Source of the DNA: Hyalella azteca
Lineage: Eukaryota > Arthropoda > Malacostraca > Amphipoda > Hyalellidae
NCBI RefSeq assembly: GCF_000764305.2
Contig: NW_025947474.1
Location: 124,001-188,000, forward strand
Direction: 5' to 3'
Length of the DNA stretch: 64,000 nucleotides
The notes beneath the pieces were generated by a model. That model was not told the origin of the DNA and did no database searches. It saw only the letters and a program-made list of their open reading frames with translations. The translations under genes were made by a program, and so were the position numbers. Position 1 is the stretch's first letter. Each line of letters begins with the position of its first letter. This document shows positions 33,114 through 45,480 of the stretch, one piece after another.

Positions 33114-33173
33114 GACGCTAGCTTCGCTCAACATGACCTTTATGACGCTAGCTTCGCTCAACATGACCTTCAT
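33114..33173. repeat. 30-bp direct duplication
   Basis: GACGCTAGCTTCGCTCAACA begins both copies (33114 and 33144). Confidence 0.93.
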
Positions 33174-33365
33174 AATATCCGGTATCGCGGCTTTTTTTAT
33201 AAAAGATTGTCATGAAAGTTCTGACTCTGCTCCTACTTGTTGGGGAAATTCATGCACATCTGTCTCGCAGCTTTACGTCACCGCTGGTTTCCCAAATACG
33301 ATCCGACCCTAGTCGAAAGTCCGGATCTTGGCACACCTCTTAGAACTGCACAAGACGGCAGAGGG

Positions 33366-33560
33366 CTGGCTGTTCGGAGGGTTAATTATTGGAGGTTGAC
33401 TGATTAAAGGGTTGGCTGATCGAATGGTTGAAATTTTGATGTGCTGGCTGACCTGATGGTTAACTGAGAGGAGGGTTGGCTGATCGAAGGTGTTTCTTTA
33501 TCTTTAGGCTGGCTGATCGAAGGATTGACTGAATCTATGGCTTGATGGATTCTAGTGGCT
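33366..33560. repeat. Degenerate GGTTGGCTGATCGAAGG repeat
   Basis: Variants of GGCTGATCGAAGG occur about six times without fixed spacing. Confidence 0.75.
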
Positions 33561-33809
33561 TGACACCAGAATCTGTTTGGTCGCATGGTCAAGCGTCGCT
33601 GTAAAGCCGTCCAAACTGCCGCCGTACGGCCTCGTCTTGCCGTTACCTTGCCACGCTTCTGCCGCTACACTCACCCTTATATTCGTTCTTACAGCGGTGT
33701 CTTAGCTAGACATTTCTCATTTCTTACTACCGCTATGACAAAATTCTTCAATTTTGTCCCATGCATTCTCTGGCTGCCCTTTCTCACCTTTGTAATTTTT
33801 TTCGAGATC

Positions 33810-33828
33810 GGTTAGGTTAGGTTAGGTT
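33810..33828. repeat. Short interstitial arthropod-type telomere repeat
   Basis: GGTTAGGTTAGGTTAGGTT is nearly four units of the TTAGG telomere repeat typical of arthropods. It is far too short to be a telomere. Such runs are also common by chance or after break repair in insects. Confidence 0.8.
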
Positions 33829-34418
33829 CACCAAGGAATTGGGGTGGCAAAGAGAAGGGACTAAGAATGCCATTTGTAACGACCGTTTATAGGAGGTGGT
33901 CGTGAATGTGAGGTTCATACGTTAGCAAGATACTACAGTTATTGTGAATGTTGTTGAAAAATTTTCAGCAATATACTAGTTCCCGTGAAAGTTAATGAAA
34001 ACGTCTCTTATGGCAAACAATGAGTAAATAAAACAATCCTAAATCTGTTAATATGAGAAAATACTGAAAAAACTGATGCGGTTGTGGCATACTGGTAATC
34101 GTTCACATGCATTACCCCAGCAATGGTTTTTGCTTCGGATTGAAAGCCACAATAAAATTAGGATACCAGCACAAGACTTGAAATACTTTTGCATCGACTT
34201 AGACTGCAGCTGGTCTACGGAAGTGTTTTGTTTGAGGGTGATGCCATTTGTAGCTGCTTCTGTACTTTGAAATTTCCACTGAATTAAATTCTTACTCGTA
34301 GTTATTTCTAAAAAGCTTGTTACTTTACAAAAAATATAAAATAAACAGCCGCTCTCTTGCAAATAACAAACTAATTTGGCTTCTTATAATTTTATCCTTG
34401 TATGCAAGAAATTTCCAG
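33829..34418. other. Unassigned interval with overlapping opposite frames
   Basis: Frames at 34076-34270 (+) and 34048-34362 (-) overlap. Neither is recognised and at most one could be real. Confidence 0.35.
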
Positions 34419-34528
34419 TGGAATATTCCTCGCTCACAGAATTGAATGCTGGTAACTGCGACGTGGCCGCAGAAGTGATTCATACAACTGCAGGACTGGA
34501 ATTAATGTCATGCAAAGCCGTTATTTTT
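34419..34528 (+). CDS. Candidate exon (110 bp), function unknown
   Basis: AAATTTCCAG ends at 34418 and a TTT|GTGAGT donor follows 34528. The frame between reads VEYSSLTELNAGNCDVAAEV and continues open with varied third positions, which looks protein-like. The polypyrimidine tract is weak. No family is recognised and no partner exon was found. Confidence 0.2.
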
Positions 34529-34694
34529 GTGAGTTCAGCGAATGCGTCTTGCAGTCGTTGAGCTGTTCATTTGAGGCTCGGCTCGTCCCTCTCTGTGTGA
34601 TCCTAAATTTACGACGGCTATTTCTTGAAGGCCTATAACGATTCCTGCAACCCCTCGCTGTGTAAACAAGCCTCCACACTCCTCCCTTCCTCCC

Positions 34695-34800
34695 GGTCAT
34701 GTCCCCTCAATATTTACCCTCGCCATTACTTCCGGTCACGTCCCCTCACTATTCACACTCGCCGCCACGTTCCCTCACTATTCACACTCGACACTATTGG
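34695..34800. repeat. Short degenerate repeat with CCTCACTATTCACACTCG
   Basis: Three copies near 34703, 34744 and 34773, the last two nearly identical. Confidence 0.85.
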
Positions 34801-36782
34801 CTCCATCTTTCATTTCGTCAAAAGCTCAATTTATGTTCTATAAGCTTCTTCTTTATTTATCAAGTTCGAACGTTTTATCCTATATCATATACCGCATTAC
34901 ATCGCTGTTACATAGACAATAAATTATTTATTTTATTAGCTTCGCTTATCCCCTCTAGCAACAGCCTCTTCTTAGCCCAGCTTCTGCTATCCAAGCGTTA
35001 CCTTCATTCCTCGCTCTGAATTATGCGCGAGGATTAATTTATTCTTATACGCCCAATATTTATTAAATTTAAATCTTGAACGAGTTTACGCGCTACTCAA
35101 CCCTTCGTATTTTCTGTGTAGGTTCTCTCTCTCATCGCTCTCAGGCTCACTTCAGTCAGTTTTTTGCACTGGATATCCTGGATACATTTCCGCGGTATGA
35201 AATTTTCTAAGGTACTCGTATACTATTCGAGGCCTTCAGCTGACACGCACGTGTAGGTGCATCAGATGCAAACGTGTATAAGCGGTAATCCTTTGGTTTA
35301 ATAGTTGTTATTTCTACTTTGTGTAGACGTTGTTATGTAAGTTTCCACTGTCGCAATTTAATTAAACATTGCCTGCAGGAATTTGATAGCGATTGGAATA
35401 TACGCAACGTCATCGTCTCGAATTTTTTTTTCAGCTCCGTAATGACGTGGTTGATTCGCTTCAGCTGCCGTCACTATCAAATGACCTAGTTGGAATACTT
35501 ACATGATGAGGTAGCAATAAACCCTAGTGTTAAATTACTAGTTAAATTAAGCTGTAAAACTATATAATGCCCTAATTTGATGTACGTACTAGCAAAAACG
35601 TCAAAAAAAATTCGAATATTTCGAATTTTATTGTCTCCACAATTATGAAGTGAAATTCTTGTTATTAAAGTTTTCAGTATGAGTGAAATTTTGAAATATC
35701 ATTTCTTTGTGGTGTTGAAGAATAGCAATAGTTCTCGGATGTGCCGGGGTGATTTGTCATAGGAATTGTTCTTGAAAATGTATATGGCATGTGGTCTCAT
35801 TGATGCAGGAATATTAAAACTTGCGAACAAAATTAAATTTTCTACACTATATGTGTTATGGTTGAAAAACTTTTAATGACTACAGTGCAAGTAAAATTCT
35901 TCTGAAACTTATGTCACTCGGGAGATAATGCGTTAGTTGATGTTTACCCAACGAATTTACAGGGTGGTGAACCTCAAAATACATGTTCTTTATTGATACA
36001 TTTTCTATGAGTCCTCTAACATTTCTCATGCATTTTATAGTCTAATGTATGCAAAGATTCAGTGAAACGTTGGCGAGTAAGGCAGCTGCCGGGTCATCAT
36101 CTTGACTAGCAGGCTAGGCTAGGCTGAAGCGTTAGCCGAAATTAACGAACGCCTGTTTGCTCCTCTTTTTAGATGCTGTGAAATGGAGCCCTTGAGAGTT
36201 TCATCGATCAAGTATCCTCTCAAAATGCTTCCCTCCATCACTTCTTTACAGGCCATTAGGGCCTAAATCCTGCCCCTAGAAATTCCTGCGAAAGTAATCG
36301 CTGAAAGACGGCGCATGAGATGCGTAGACTTAAGACCAAACCCTAACTTGGCCGAGGGCGGTAGCAGTTTTACGACTCTTTCTCTACAGTATTTCAAGAC
36401 GCCGATAATTTAAGAACTAAAGTTCCCGACGGTGTGTCGTGGCCAACTTCTCATGGCCGCTTATTTGACCCTTGGCTTTTGTGCTGAATTTGTTTGAAAA
36501 ATTTATGCGCCAGAGCTCACGTACTGACGGCTTGACCTCGCATTTCAATGGGATAAAATGATCTGTTCTATGCGAACGATGATAACTCATGAATGGTAGC
36601 TCTATAGCTAAATATATTATTGTTACATGATTACTATTATATAATACACGTGCCAGCCAAGTTCTCTGATTCAAGATTCAGCATGTATCCTGATAAACTC
36701 TCACCATGTTTTCTACTCAACATAAACTGGGTGCTCTGATAAACATTCACAAAATATTTCCTCAACATTCACCTAATGTACA
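34801..36782. other. Long unassigned AT-rich interval
   Basis: No gene or array recognised. A short AGGCTAGGCTAGGCT run lies at about 36112. The minus frame at 36417-36674 is not recognised. Confidence 0.45.
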
Positions 36783-36928
36783 GGGCCTATACTTTCAAAA
36801 AAAGTAAAGAGATCGAAAGTTAATCGGCCAATCATTGACGTCATTTCAAGCAAAATCCAACAATCATAGACAAGAAAATAGAACGTAAGTACTTACGTTC
36901 ACTTGGCGAATTTTGTAGGTATGGACCC
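36783..36928 (-). mobile_element. MITE family A, copy 3 (inverted)
   Basis: Begins GGGCCTATACTTTCAAAAAA and ends GTAGGTATGGACCC. Interior blocks (CCAATCATTGACG, ATAGACAAGAAAATAGA, CGTAAGTACTTACGTTC) are the reverse complement of copy 1. Confidence 0.85.
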
Positions 36929-38388
36929 AGGTTGACCCTCACGCAGTATCGTGGATAGCGCATTGTTTTTAGCACTGCCGTCTCATGCGTGTTATTTGCC
37001 CCCGCATTAAGGGGCCATGCGAGGCCTTAACTTCTCATCCCGCTGCCTGAATTGTTTACTATATGAGGAATTACTGCCGTGCTCCTCACGCACCTTGGGG
37101 AAATGAGCTCAACTGCCTCCACCGCTAATTCCTCGGACGACTTCTTTTTGCGCTGCACTTTTCCTTATGAATTTGTTATTCCATGTAGCTGCTCTTGAGG
37201 GGCATTACCCTGGACTAAAGTAATACTTTTCACTTGCTTACTATGAATACTTCTCATCATTAGGCTTAGCACGTGTCCAATAGAAAGACTTAACTTCTGC
37301 TCAATATTGAAGATCATTCGAATGGTGGGATCTTCATCTATTCTAATGTTTTCAATGTCGATATGTAGTTCCATGCTTCCGTACGTGGCCTGATACTGGG
37401 TTCGTCAATTTGGGAAAGATTCGGCAAGTCAGGGCGACTTTTGCGGGTTTAGGAGGAGGAGGTGGAGTTATATCTTATGCAGAATAATGATATCCTGGTA
37501 GGTGTGTGGGAAGCTTAGGTTATGTGGAACGTTTCCGCCGTTACTCGGGTCTCCCCCATCCCATAACCGTCGTGTCTACCAGCACAGTCGCATTACTCCT
37601 GAACACATTTCCCTAGTCCTCCCATACCTACAAACTTCTTGAATCCCTCAATTTACATAATGTTGTTTACCATTTTTCATAATTTTATCCATATTTTCTT
37701 GTGTGGTTAGAATTTTGCCACGTATCATGTACATTGTAAAGGTGTGCAAGGCAACGCTGCATTCCACTAGACGTAGCAACTACACAATTCAAGTGTTGTT
37801 CACAAATGGATTATGAAGACGTGATAATATACCATGAATAAAATTTCGCACGGATGACGGGGAATAGATACGCAAAAATTTATCTATGTTTTGGAATGGG
37901 TGAAATTTAATGTAAGTTTCAGATTGGTTTGAAGAAGTTAATTTTACATCTGCCCGCCATTAACTTGCGTTCGTGGCTCGACGTTAATTGATACGAACTG
38001 ACTGATTATCTCCGTGATTACTTATATGTATATATGAAGATGTCGTATCATATTGACTGTAAATTAACGCAATCATAATTCAAACCATATCCTGGAATAT
38101 ATTTTAGATTCAATGATAATAATAATAAGATGATTAATTTGAAGACCTAATATGAGAGTTTATGCATTGTGTAATTAGAAGCATATGCAACTAAGTAATT
38201 AAAAGATCAATGAAATAACGCGCTTACGATGCATTGTTTCTAATGTCATAACTATTTGTGAACGCAGGATTTGGGTCGTGATTTATGAACATGAACTTCT
38301 GCTTCCGCTTTGGCCGGTTCTTGCATTGCTGGTTTTTGCGGCTGTGCCTGTAGGGTGTAGGGTGCATCCAACGCACTCGTTTTGATTT
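36929..38388. other. Interval otherwise unassigned
   Basis: Apart from the small frame at 37165-37374 I see only a short GGAGGAGGAGGTGG run at about 37450 and an AATAATAATAATAA run at about 38117. Confidence 0.45.
37165..37374 (-). CDS. Candidate small open frame, 69 codons, ideal start context
   Basis: The ATG lies in AGCATGG (A at -3, G at +4), matching good eukaryotic start context. The product begins MELHIDIENIRIDEDPTIRM and continues with alternating charged and hydrophobic residues and few low-complexity runs, suggesting a folded alpha/beta segment, but I recognise no family. The downstream stop is TAA. No introns or neighbours support it. It may be a chance frame or the remnant of a larger gene. 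Confidence 0.25.
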   Translation of the reverse strand: MELHIDIENIRIDEDPTIRMIFNIEQKLSLSIGHVLSLMMRSIHSKQVKSITLVQGNAPQEQLHGITNS

Positions 38389-38520
38389 AAAACAACAATC
38401 TAGTTCCCCTATACTTCCATTGGAACAACAACTTACGTCCATAGAACAACAATCTGCATCTATTGAAAACAGTTTAACTCCTGTCGAACAACAATCTAAT
38501 TCCCTCAAACAACATCTGCA
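38389..38520. repeat. Degenerate 21-bp repeat
   Basis: GAACAACAA-type starts lie at 38423, 38444, (38465), 38486 and 38507. A leading copy at about 38389 is 12 bp longer. The minus frame reads cysteine-rich (DCCS...) only because of the repeat. Confidence 0.85.
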
Positions 38521-40288
38521 ATGCACATATTATGTTAGCATGGGAAGATCTCAATATGCCAGAGGGTATATTTATCATATGTTTGAACATTAGAACTGGA
38601 GATATTTTTGCAGGGAAGAATTTTCGACTATTGGAATATAAAATTCACGAAGTTTATACATTAATTAAATAGTAACATCTTGCGAAATGATATTAACGAA
38701 CAGAATTTATAGTCTTGACTCCCGATATCATGAAAGGAATTTGGAATGTTGTGACTCTTATCACCGAATGCAAATTGGCTGAGGTTGTTATCAGGGAATT
38801 GCAAGTGAGGGCTTGAAGCCAACTCGGTTCAGCAGCCCAGCACCGCTACTGAAGTGAACAAGCCTTTCAGCCGCCATGTATGAAGACATTGCGACGCACG
38901 GCTAACTTGCCTTCTCGAACATTGAAGGCACAGACCCAATTTTCCATAGGGAAATTTCTTAGGAGCTAGTCGTCGGAGCCGCGGGCCAATCACCTTCTCC
39001 AACCACGATGCGAGGTTCGCCCAGAAAATCGCTTTTGTGTGTGAATTTCGGAAAGACTTCTTGCGAGAAAGCATTCAGCGGAGGACGCCTGCAGCAACGC
39101 TACAGATTGCAATAGAGGAGCGGCGGTCCGGTTAGAATTGGTTGCTCTTCGGACGACGTTTGCTCTTATTATTTGATAGCTAATACGTTAAATTAAGGTA
39201 CTAAAATAATTAGGATTTATATCAGCACTATTAAAGTTAGATAGAATTCCGCAGCGTTGATGTAACATTCAAGTATTATCGCCTTCAATGCTATTCGTAC
39301 CAATTAACCTGTGAACAAAAGTCAAAGTCAGTTGACAATGGGTTACATGCATGGAGGCCCGGCTCAGGTAAAACTGCAATTCTGAGAGAATTAACATCTC
39401 ATTTACCGCATTAACTCCAACTCCCCAGCGGCAGCGCATAGAAGCTTTCGACAAATACACCAGCGCTCAGTATTCACGCTTGACAGCAAACGTCTCGAAA
39501 GTTACTTACAGAAAGTTACAGGGATAGTCAATGAAATCGAAAGATCGAAGTTCAACAGTGAGGCAATTGGTGGAAGCTATTTGAACTTTTTATACAATGT
39601 TGAACACATCATGGTCGTAGGTAGGTTGCAAAATAACGATATAATGAGTATTTAACTCTGAGAAAATGATTATATAAGAGCGCAAATTAGATGCTAAATG
39701 ACAAGTTTCTAACAGCTCCGCGCTCAAGTTTCAACGCCTTGGCGATGACTCAGCAGGAATGCAGCGAGGTCGGTGTCGCATGCAAACGGAAATAAAATAC
39801 TAGAATTTGGTATGGGAGGGGGGGATGTGATTTTTCCATGTGTTAGCAATTAAGAACTTTCTGCGTTCGTATGGTTAGCATTCTAATGAAATTTTTATCT
39901 ATTCCCGAAAAATACTTGTATGACTGAAATATATTTTGATTTTATAACTGTATTTTCCACGTATAGCCATGCACCACTAATTTTGTGCGCCAATAAGCCC
40001 TGAATAGAACGCCTAGCTTAATTCCGTCAGGCCACCATTCAGCCGCGTATTAATCCTGCAGTCAGTAATCAGCCCGTGACATTATCTTGTTTCAAGTATC
40101 AAGTGCAACCATATTCTGAAGCGAATAGCCCAGAGTGTAATGATCGTCCACCACTGAATGTTGCATCGAATCATCACTTCATACCCCGCTTTACCTCGAA
40201 TAGTAACTTGCGGACAACGGACTGCGATCAACCAGCCCAGCTCGCCTGTGGAACTGCATGCATCCTGCCGTACACCACCAGACCGTCA
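38521..40288. other. Unassigned interval
   Basis: The minus frame at 38829-39074 (81 codons, basic, GC-rich) is the most coding-like stretch but is not recognised. A G-run (GGGAGGGGGGGATG) lies at about 39813-39828. Confidence 0.35.
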
Positions 40289-40480
40289 CTTTTAGCTCAC
40301 AACATTGGGGTTAGGTTTCAGAAAGCATGGTTCTGTTCCAAAATCTATCGTCCTTCGACGAGTGACTTCCGCAGCTTCGTTAAATTACGTAACTTTTAGC
40401 TCATAGCATCTGGGGTTATGTTTCAGATAGCATAGTTCTGTTTCAAAATTTATCGTCCCACGACGAGTGGCCGTTCTGCG
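40289..40480. repeat. About 102-bp diverged direct duplication
   Basis: CTTTTAGCTCACAACAT at 40289 and CTTTTAGCTCATAGCAT at 40391 start two copies that match over roughly 85 bp, including TCTGTT.CAAAAT.TATCGTCC and CGACGAGTG. About 15% divergence by eye. Confidence 0.9.
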
Positions 40481-41265
40481 GTAGGCTGATTCGACGCAGG
40501 TATACAGTACAGTAGAAGCGGGTGTTCCCGTCCGTGTTTATCATATTTACTACAAGGCTCTGGCGTGCTTCGTCCGGTAAATTTTTTTTGCGTATTGGCA
40601 GACGATTCTGGGCCATACTGCGTCAGGCTACTTTCCTCTGGGCTGATTGATCTAATTCAATGGGTGTGATCTGTCTGGTGGCTTGTGGCTGATAATATTA
40701 CTGTCGAGTCGAAGTGTTATAGGCAAAGTTCTTGAGGGAAGAGATTATGAAAGTCCATTCGAAGCACGGCAGTTGTGGTCTCCGACATACGAGAATAACG
40801 TTTCTTGTTACAGTTCGTCGCACTCTGCGTTGCTTCAAGTTAAACTGAACAATCTTAGTTTAAGTTTTTGAAATATCAAACAATTAATCGAAAATTGAGC
40901 CACTGTGATGAATTTCTGTCTCTTTCAGAAGTGATTGTTCTGAAGTGATTGTTCTCTTAATACAACTTAGAGTATAATTATACTGAATAGAATAAGACGC
41001 TTAATTGAAACTGGACAGATGACGTTTGTGGTTCCTGCGAATATACTTTGAATAATTTAATATATGTTCTGATTCACTCGCCAGTTATAAAATGCTCGCA
41101 AGGAGCAGAAGTTGCTGGAGCACCGCCCCTTCATCTCAAAGGGGCTATAAATATTGCTGATGCTCTTTTTACAGTCCCTCTTGTACTTGTTGATGACCGC
41201 TTCGCTGTTGTTAATAGCTCGCCCATTGTGGTCTGTTCTGTTGTTGCTGCATCGCCGTATATAGC
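40481..41265. other. Unassigned interval
   Basis: A good acceptor-like tract (TCTGTCTCTTTCAG) ends at 40929, followed by a duplicated GAAGTGATTGTTCT. The frame after it closes within 16 codons. Confidence 0.4.
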
Positions 41266-41580
41266 TGCGTATTGCCTCACGCACGTTGCCTCCTGCCTCA
41301 CACGTTGCCTCCTGCCTCACACGTTGCCTCCTGCCTCACACGTTGCCTCCTGCCTCACACGGTGCCTCCTGCCTCACACGGTGCCTACTGCCTTTTACGG
41401 TGCCTATATACTGTCTCACACAGTGCCTATTGCCTCACGCTGTGTACTGCCTCGCACGGTGCCTCCTGCCTCCCACGGTGCCTTCTGCCTTTTACGGTGC
41501 CTATATACTGTCTCACACAGTGCCTATTGCCTCACGCTGTGTACTGCCTCGCACGGTGCCTCCTGCCTCACGCGGTATGC
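41266..41580. repeat. 19-bp minisatellite nested in a 97-bp duplication
   Basis: GTTGCCTCCTGCCTCACAC repeats at 41285, 41304, 41323 and 41342, then as GGTGCC variants at 41361 and 41380. A longer block starting CCTTTTACGGTGCCTATATA occurs at 41391 and 41488, so a group of five degenerate monomers was copied as one unit. Confidence 0.95.
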
Positions 41581-44500
41581 TATTGTATGCATGTCACCGG
41601 AGCTCCCCGAGTTTCAGCCCTAAAATAATTGTACGGCCAGCATCTCAGTGGCTTAATGCACTTACCGCGTGCGTCGTGTCGCTGTTGCCTCTTTTCTGAA
41701 GCTACGGCCTAAAATTAATTGAATTTTTTCTATGGTGCAAATTGGTTGAGTATATAGAGGCCTTGCCTTAGACATGTCCCGCTCTGCATGAAACTGGCTT
41801 TGCTTTGTGGCCATCGTGGGCTACTAATGTGTGTTGCGCTTATCGTTTGTGGAGATCATGTGTGTATGGTGCGCCTACTATGTGGTTACCATGTAGCGCT
41901 TACCATGTATGTTGCGCCTCAGTTGAGGTGATCATGCATGTAAATCGGGTTTTATGATTATGCGGCTCCAATGTGGCTTGTATTGAACACGAGTAAAATT
42001 TGTCATACTCTGTTTTCATTTGGAAACGATGCAAGTGTTTGCGTGAGGTCAATTTTATCTCATCCATTGTTTTTGTGCTTTTAATCCCTATCTCAATTTA
42101 CCGTATTTCTATAAAATGTTCTGGTCAAATCAAGCAAATTGAAGCGATTAGTCGAACGTTCTATTTGTTATGAGTGTGATAGTGATAGATGGCGTGGTTT
42201 CCATCCAATTAATACAGTCAATCACATTTCAAGTGAATAAAATGAAGAAATTGCATGAACTTTATAAATTAGTGAAATGAATTCTGAAATATTTCTGCTG
42301 CACAAATGTTACACTCTAAAAATACCTGCAAATTCTTTCTTATTCGCGTATTATCTTCAATGCATGCCAAAAAGTAACAAGAAAGTCGCTTCTTCATTGT
42401 CTCACAAAGAAGTCGTCAATATTTGTTCATCTGAGCGAGAGACACGCTTGGGCGATCTTGACTGCTTTTGATTTTCTTGAAGCGTCCGCGGAAGCGATGC
42501 TACATCCGCTAATGCTTTACTACGCACGGCGCATCGAAAACTTTGTTGCGGTTGCCGTAGAGTGTGGCCACATCAATTTCCTCTCATAGGTGTCTGTAGT
42601 GCATGTAGGCATACAACTTCGTATTTCGATGGCGTCTGCCAGCGATCCACGCGCACTCTTTCTTTTGTTTAGCGCTTTTCCATTTCCTGCCGAGGGCTCG
42701 AGCGCTTCCTGTGGTGCGTTTAGGTTGCGATGAGGTTTTGGTTTCGGTTCGTTTTTCCCCCTGGGTCTTTTTGTGACGGTTTCAAGCTCGAAGAGCGCTT
42801 GGCTCTTGACAAGCTAGGCTGCCTCTTTTCCCCAGGAATATACTGCTGAGAACCGAAGCTTTGATCCATTTGAACTGGTGTACGAATGATAAAATGACTC
42901 TTTTTGGGGTATCGTCGACCCCGTTTTCACCCTCTGGCCATCGCTCCACGCAGCTCTCTTCTTGAGGTCCATGGCTACCAGCCAACCTGGCAATGATTGC
43001 GCTCTCGCCAACCCAGTTAAACTTTTTTTATTTGAGCCAATTTTCTGTTTTGATGTCCGCTCCGTCCTTTTAAAATTATTTTCTCATGATATTCGTGTTC
43101 TTGGGTAAGCATAAGCTCGAGCATTTATGCGAGCTTTCGGTTGCTGATTATCTAATAGTTAAATTAAGGGATTTTAATTAAATTATTTTAATTTTTACAA
43201 GTGATTTGTTTCGAATAACGTAATCTTAAATGACCTAGATAAGTTGCTGTTTCAGCTATACAAATGTATTGCGTATATTCGATATTCCTGGATATGCATT
43301 GCAAAAATGTCGAGCTTTTGACGGTGCACGGCTGCAACATCGGTGTTTGAAGGCAGATACGTGTGAAGGGGCCGGACTCTGGTGGAGTCTATACGGTTGT
43401 TCTATAAAAATGGGAACCACCTTTATGTTTTGAATCGCAAGCATATTTCTACAGAAATTGTATAGACGTACAATTTTATTTGTAAAACACAAACATTACG
43501 TGGTTTTCCAAGATTTCAACCTCTGCTTTCATTTCATGTTTCTGGTACAGCCTACGTCCCAATTTATAACGTCATGCGTATTTTTCGTTAAATGCTCCAT
43601 TACGTTTTTAATTCTATACCTACTCACGGTTTCTTATTTCAAGACCTTTAGCGATGAATAGCAATGAACGTTGGTTATTGTATGCGTACATAAAGAATTA
43701 AATCTTTTTTTTTTGAAAACCCATTTGCGTGTTATAAAGCAGTTTTAGCCCTCTTTTGCTTCGCCATTTCAATTTTGACGTTTTTGCGGCCCCTTTAATT
43801 CACTGAGCAGCTCCCGACATCTCAAGTACGTCGGCGCTGTTGCCAAATTGCGGACGAGAAAAATATCCTGGGAGTAAATGTGGTCTTACGTCATAGCCCT
43901 TCATCTTCATCGCTCCGGTGCCTTCACTACTCATTATGGATCACCTTTTCGTCGTGGTCTACCCTAAGCAATCAGTAACAACTCCATTTACTTTTCCGAC
44001 GTTTTTATGGCCTCGGTAATATTATTCTTACCAACATGGCAATATTCAGGATAGTTTCAACACTGGGTGTTTTCTCGATACCCGCTATTTTCTTACGGAA
44101 GAACGATTTTTGTTCCATAATTTTCCGTAATTTTGATTCATGTTGGGAGACGGTAAGTGCTTGCTAGACCTCCGCCATTTCTTCAGAGTAGATGATTGAT
44201 GCGACGCGTAGCGACCGATTTATACGTCCGCTCTCAACTGTTTTCTTCCCATGCTATTCCTATGCAATAGCTTAACCTATCCTTCCCACGAGATGCAAAT
44301 GGACTTTTGCACTGGTTTCTTCTTACATACAAAGCAATAGCAAATCAGCATCGATTGTGACCCGATAATTTCACTGCATCACTTGTTTCTAATTTCTATG
44401 AAATTTTCTCTAATTAATTTCAAGGATTATGTCAAGTTAGTATGCGTAGAACTACTAATTCTTCTTTTTTAAATTCATAAATTATTCGCTATTACAGATA

Positions 44501-45359
44501 AAATATCGTTAGCATTTATCTGGCGCTGTACCCAACGTCATTTTACTCCATCTGCACCATCTATGAACGGAGAACCTAAGGTTGAAAATTTACTGTTTAT
44601 TAGACCAGATCTTTCACTGAACATCTTTCATCATTTCAGGTATAAAAAACTGCACAAGTAGATCATGTGTCAACTTTATCTCATCCATGCCATTCCCCGA
44701 ACTTTATCTTAATCATAAATTTCTGCATTTCTGCTGCAATAATGCTGTCGATTCTCGCAAATCATTTTTCTGGCAATTTCATTTGTGATGTACCATCCAA
44801 AATTTCACTTTTCGTTTGTTTTGTTTGTACAAATCCACGTTATCATTCATGAATCATGTTGAATTATTGAATCTCTTTCCATATTGCTTCTAATAATTTC
44901 ATAAACGATTATTCTTAATGTAGATTTTTTGGTAGTACATTTGCATTTTTGATGTGAAAGCCTTCGATTGATGCAATTAGAAATATGGAGTCACGGCTCA
45001 TTCATGAAAAATTTACTCTGGAGATAAATAAGTCCTTTCTTTAATTTCTATCATCACCGCATAGTTTTCAAGATTATATGAGCATTAATTTCCAGTACTC
45101 TCTCTGAACGAAGACTGAGAAGCGGTTATTTGAGAGCAAATGCCGCTGAACAGCACCGTAGCGGCCGCGCTGCCGCTCGCCTATGGAGCTTCAATTAGGA
45201 AATCAATGTACCCCGAAGACGCGCTCCTTTATGCGATAGTCTGGTCAGACCGCTCGCCGTCAACAGTCCAAGCATTCCCTATTCGTTACTATTCAAACAA
45301 ACGACTACTCATTTTTTGCGTTTTATCGTTATTCAGTCTCATAAGCCTCTGCTGTTATT
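41581..45359. other. Long unassigned interval
   Basis: No gene is recognised in 3.8 kb. At 41820-41940 there is a loose repeat of CATGT and TTGCGC motifs. A 43-codon frame at 44036-44167 starts with good context (AACATGG) and runs across a GTAAGT. The frame beginning at 45140 contains hydrophobic stretches. None is convincing. Confidence 0.4.
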
Positions 45360-45480
45360 GACGCGTATGTCGCTGCGTTTTTTTTCAGACAAATCGCCGC
45401 GTTTTCATGCGTTTTTTTACAGACAACCCGCCGGCGTTTTCATGTTTTTTTTTACAGACAAGCGAACCGCGTTTTCACCC
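45360..45480. repeat. 34-35 bp repeat with CAGACAA and T-runs, 3 copies
   Basis: CAGACA lies at 45386, 45420 and 45455, each preceded by CGTTTTTTT-type runs. Confidence 0.85.

Noticed and set aside
32740..33173. Overlapping minus-strand frames of about 110 codons
   Set aside because: Generated by the 43-bp array and the 30-bp duplication.
35960..35985. TACAGGGTGGTGAACCT, resembling a mariner terminal repeat
   Set aside because: No inverted partner end was found within 2 kb.
44036..44167. 43-codon frame with good start context running over a GTAAGT donor
   Set aside because: Could be a first exon, but there is no downstream exon in phase and the sequence is hydrophobic AT-rich, where short frames are common.
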